Positions 61,258 through 64,000 of a stretch of DNA of 64,000 nt are shown here, piece after piece. This DNA comes from Litomosoides sigmodontis (Eukaryota > Nematoda > Chromadorea > Rhabditida > Onchocercidae). The stretch lies in assembly GCA_963070105.1 (NCBI GenBank), contig OY718808.1, forward strand, positions 7,435,898-7,499,897, given 5' to 3'. The stretch's first letter is position 1, and every line of letters starts with the position of its first letter. The notes below the pieces were generated by a model that worked only from the letters and a program-made list of their open reading frames with translations, ran no database searches and had not been told where the DNA came from. The position numbers and the translations under genes were made by a program.

Positions 61258-63666
61258 ATGAAGAGAATTGTGATATTGTTGGAGTACATTCTACTACTTC
61301 CACCATATGGAGCAGCTTCTGATTGCTGTTTTTTATTCAAACTTCTTGGTAGATATTTGATAATTTCAAAGCTATCCTAATTCTATGAAATCTTTCATTG
61401 AAATATTAAATTTCAAAGTTAAATTCCAATTTAAACGTATTTCAGACTTATACTGTGAAGCAATATGCAACAATTTTGGTAGTAATATATTTGACTTTCA
61501 ACCACCCACACCATTGCTTTTCTATGCTAACAACCATCTTCCTCCACCTCCTCCACCTGTCGCTAGTCAGGTTTATCAGGTAATTGAAGTGGTATAGCGT
61601 GCTCAGTTCAGATCAAATCAGTCCGTGAACTGATGAAATGTAAGGATGATTGTTTGCATGAAGCGAATTCCCTTTTTATTTCTATTAAAAATTCATAATT
61701 TTGAAAATCGGACGACTACTTCTTTCCCATTTTCTTGAAGGGAAAAAAATTGATGAAAAGAAGAAATGGTTTAGAAATGTGCACCACTCACTTCATTCAT
61801 CATTTTGTTTTCACATTATTTTTCTCACTTTCGAAGTATGTTTGAATGCATGGAACTTTGAAGTTGAATTTTTTAAATTACACTATTAAATACCATGGTG
61901 AATGTTAGTTATGATAATTTTGCAATTTTATATTAGATCGGATATTTGCTGTTACAAAGTAATATTTGTAATATAGGTGGTAGTGCTAGATATTAGCAAG
62001 CTAAATTTGATTGATTTTACCGATTTCAGACTAATCTGCTACCAGAGTCTAATTAATTTTATCCATTTTAGATTAATCCATTACCACAACCTATTTCGCC
62101 TGCTTATGCAACACTTCCTCAAACATTCGGCAACTATGACGCATACCGATCACCACAACAACCTCACGTGCCATCTATACCACAGTATGCGACAACGAGA
62201 AAACATCAAACGTCAACTGTACGAATACAATCGTACAAAAAGAAACAGTCAAACTTTTCGGGCAAGGTAAGATACATTGGAATTTTGTCGAGTTGCTAGA
62301 CATTTGAAATAAAAGAAAAGGTTTTCTTCCTTTAACTTTTCTGCAAAGATTTAGAAATATTCTTCAGCAACAAAAATTGACGCATTCAGCGAAGAGATCA
62401 AAATTTGGAAATACAACAAAATCTACTTCTCCTGAGGTATGCAATAAGACACTTCTATCCTCTCTGAAACTTCCACAAATCCTAAAATTAAATTATAAAA
62501 TTCATATGATGATTGATTCGTATTAAATGATTGGTTACGAATACCTATTTGCCCCTTCTTTTTACAAATTAAAAAGCCTTTTTTAGCAGCAAAAAATGGC
62601 GCAATAAATGACGAAATCAAAATTTGGAAATACTTCAAAAAAATTAAATTCAACTGTGATACGTAAAAAAAGGAGGAAAATTATAACGATGCACACCCTA
62701 TATGTCTGAAACTGTCACAAATCCTAAAAAGTTCATTCATCCAGAAGTTTCCATCCAGAACTCTCACGAATCTTGAAAAATCCACTCATCTCCGAAAATT
62801 CTAGAAATCCCACCTGGAATGGAATTAATGCTTTGAAATTTTCTGCAGAAGAGAATGATAGGAAATTTGTTTGATCGATTGCAACGAGTGCAACGTGAAA
62901 GATTAAGTAAAATTGTTTGCATCGCATCGTTATTATAAGTGCTACGTAGTAGGACGTGAAAGTTGATTGAACGAATCAGTACTTTCAATAGCTAGTGCTT
63001 ATTTTCCCATCTTCCTATCAAACTTTTTCCCCCTTAACTTCTTATCATCGCTGTGAAAACCTCAGAAGGCAAGAAATGTGAAGGATGAGGAAGTGGCTGA
63101 TCTTTTGGATGCAATTGAAGAGTTTCACAATCGAACACTGCAAGTGGATGAAACTACCAAATCCATCCCTTTTATCGTCACCGATGATTCAAAATGCACT
63201 AACGGCAAACTTAAAATTATCATGCTTGAGGTAAAGTGAAATAAAACTGTTTATGCCATGTTACAGAATGTTGCGTAATTAATTTCTATGAAAAAATTTC
63301 CTCTTTCCTGCTTATCTACGATTTTTCTCCTAACAGCAAAGTTCATATTAAAATTTATCACAAAAAAAAAACCTTTTAGACATTAAAAAAAAGATTTCTT
63401 CAATTTTAACCTTAAAATTCTCATTTATAAGTGGCTAGTGACCGCTGAACTCCCTAATTAATCATCCGAAAATGGCATTGCAGAATATTGGAGAAGAGTT
63501 AGATTCGTCAAAGAAAATGATTCAGTTAGCAGCCGAAGAAGAATTTGGTGGCAATTTCAATATCATATGCTCCAAGAACGAGGTTTCATTCGTAATCAAC
63601 GCAGAATTGTTCTGTCAGGCTACTAAGGGTGATGTTAGCTGTTACGCTTATAAGCTAGTTTTATAA
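61258..63666 (+). CDS. Secreted ground-like domain protein
   Basis: The ground-like family is nematode-specific, secreted, and related to hedgehog-like (ground/grd, grl) proteins of cuticle and epidermal cells. Exons: 61258-61348, 61446-61579, 62072-62266, 62368-62436, 63066-63230 and 63484-63666 (TAA). They total 837 nt, 278 residues, all phases consistent. The signal peptide starts MKRIVILLEYILLLPPYGAA and is followed by CC and CEAIC. The middle is proline-rich (LPPPPPPVASQVYQ, then INPLPQPISPAYATLPQ) and basic. The C-terminal ground-like domain (about residues 200-278) has the spaced cysteines in DDSKCTNGKL, FNIICSKNEVSF, AELFCQAT and DVSCYAYKL, the last matching the family's typical C-Y-x-Y-K ending. 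The start is chosen by the signal peptide and the acceptor 4 nt upstream. Function in cuticle or intercellular signalling is inferred from the family. A degenerate copy of exon 4 lies in intron 4. Confidence 0.92.
62580..62735 (+). pseudogene. Decayed tandem copy of exon 4 of the ground-like gene
   Basis: AAATCAAAATTTGGAAATAC at 62615 matches exon 4 (62396-62413 region), and CTGAAACTNNCACAAATCCT matches the start of intron 4 (62464 versus 62706). The copy keeps an AGCAG acceptor-like site, but the exon frame would hit TAA after five codons (CAA AAA ATG GCG CAA). Offsets of 219 to 242 bp show indels between the copies. Confidence 0.8.
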
Positions 63667-64000
63667 TTGTTGAGGTACGGAATAGATTTGTTCTTGTGAT
63701 TCATACCTTTCGAGAGTTAAGAATCATTATACAATAGATGATCAAAACATTTTAATGCCTTTGAAATGATTGAAATTTGAACATCATAGCAATCTATTTA
63801 GCTATTAGATAAAATTAAACCCATGGTTTATGAACGTACCAAAGAAAGCTCAATGAATTCTACAATGAGAGAGGAATTTTTCAAAGAAACTATACATTCG
63901 GAAGAATACGTTATGACTAATCCTCAAATCCATCTCTTCATGAAAGCATCAAATGTTGGAGTTATTCTGCATTGAAAACATTCTGATTTCGCACGAAATT
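63667..64000. other. 3' flank of the ground-like gene
   Basis: AT-rich, with no exon recognised. The transcript's end probably lies here, but I see no clear AATAAA. Confidence 0.4.

Overview
This is nuclear DNA from an invertebrate eukaryote, most likely a nematode. The base composition is strongly AT-rich. Coding sequence lies in short exons (32 to 234 nt) joined by GT-AG introns with TTTCAG-like acceptors. One gene encodes a ground-like domain, a nematode-specific family. The microsatellite load and AT-rich introns would suit a spirurid/filarial (clade III) worm, but that placement is an inference. There is nothing prokaryotic here: no operons, CRISPR arrays or insertion sequences, and I recognised no tRNA, rRNA or spliced-leader gene.

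Layout. On the minus strand: (A) an unidentified multi-exon gene for a membrane-anchored, serine-rich protein (about 9.26 down to 2.83 kb). (B) A complete ten-exon gene for SRP54, the GTPase of the signal recognition particle (16.57 to 13.10 kb); its exon phases close perfectly into a 498-residue protein. (C) A leucine-rich-repeat GPCR of the glycoprotein-hormone-receptor type (LGR; the C. elegans relative is fshr-1), from 24.69 to 18.11 kb. (D) A globin with an N-terminal extension and a serine/threonine-rich tail (32.47 to 29.40 kb, 5' end not found). On the plus strand: (E) the 3' part of an unidentified gene (55.55-58.16 kb) and (F) a secreted ground-like-domain protein (61.26-63.67 kb) with a probable spliced-leader acceptor just before its ATG.

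Between D and E lie about 23 kb in which I find no convincing exon. That stretch holds two very large simple arrays: an essentially perfect (TTA)n of about 1.1 kb (40.7-41.8 kb) and a 15-bp minisatellite of about 1.6 kb (48.96-50.55 kb). Many CT/GA, CA/GT and CCAT microsatellites, short tandem duplications and several near-perfect hairpins also occur.

The genes do not look functionally linked. The points most worth a second look are: loss of the conserved arginine of the E/DRY-type motif in the hormone-receptor-like GPCR and its unresolved C-terminal splicing; a decayed tandem copy of exon 4 in an intron of the ground-like gene; the two giant arrays; a perfect 21-bp intronic hairpin with a 3-nt loop; and two unidentified genes whose exon chains are mostly phase-consistent. 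All exon boundaries were derived by eye from splice signals and reading phase.
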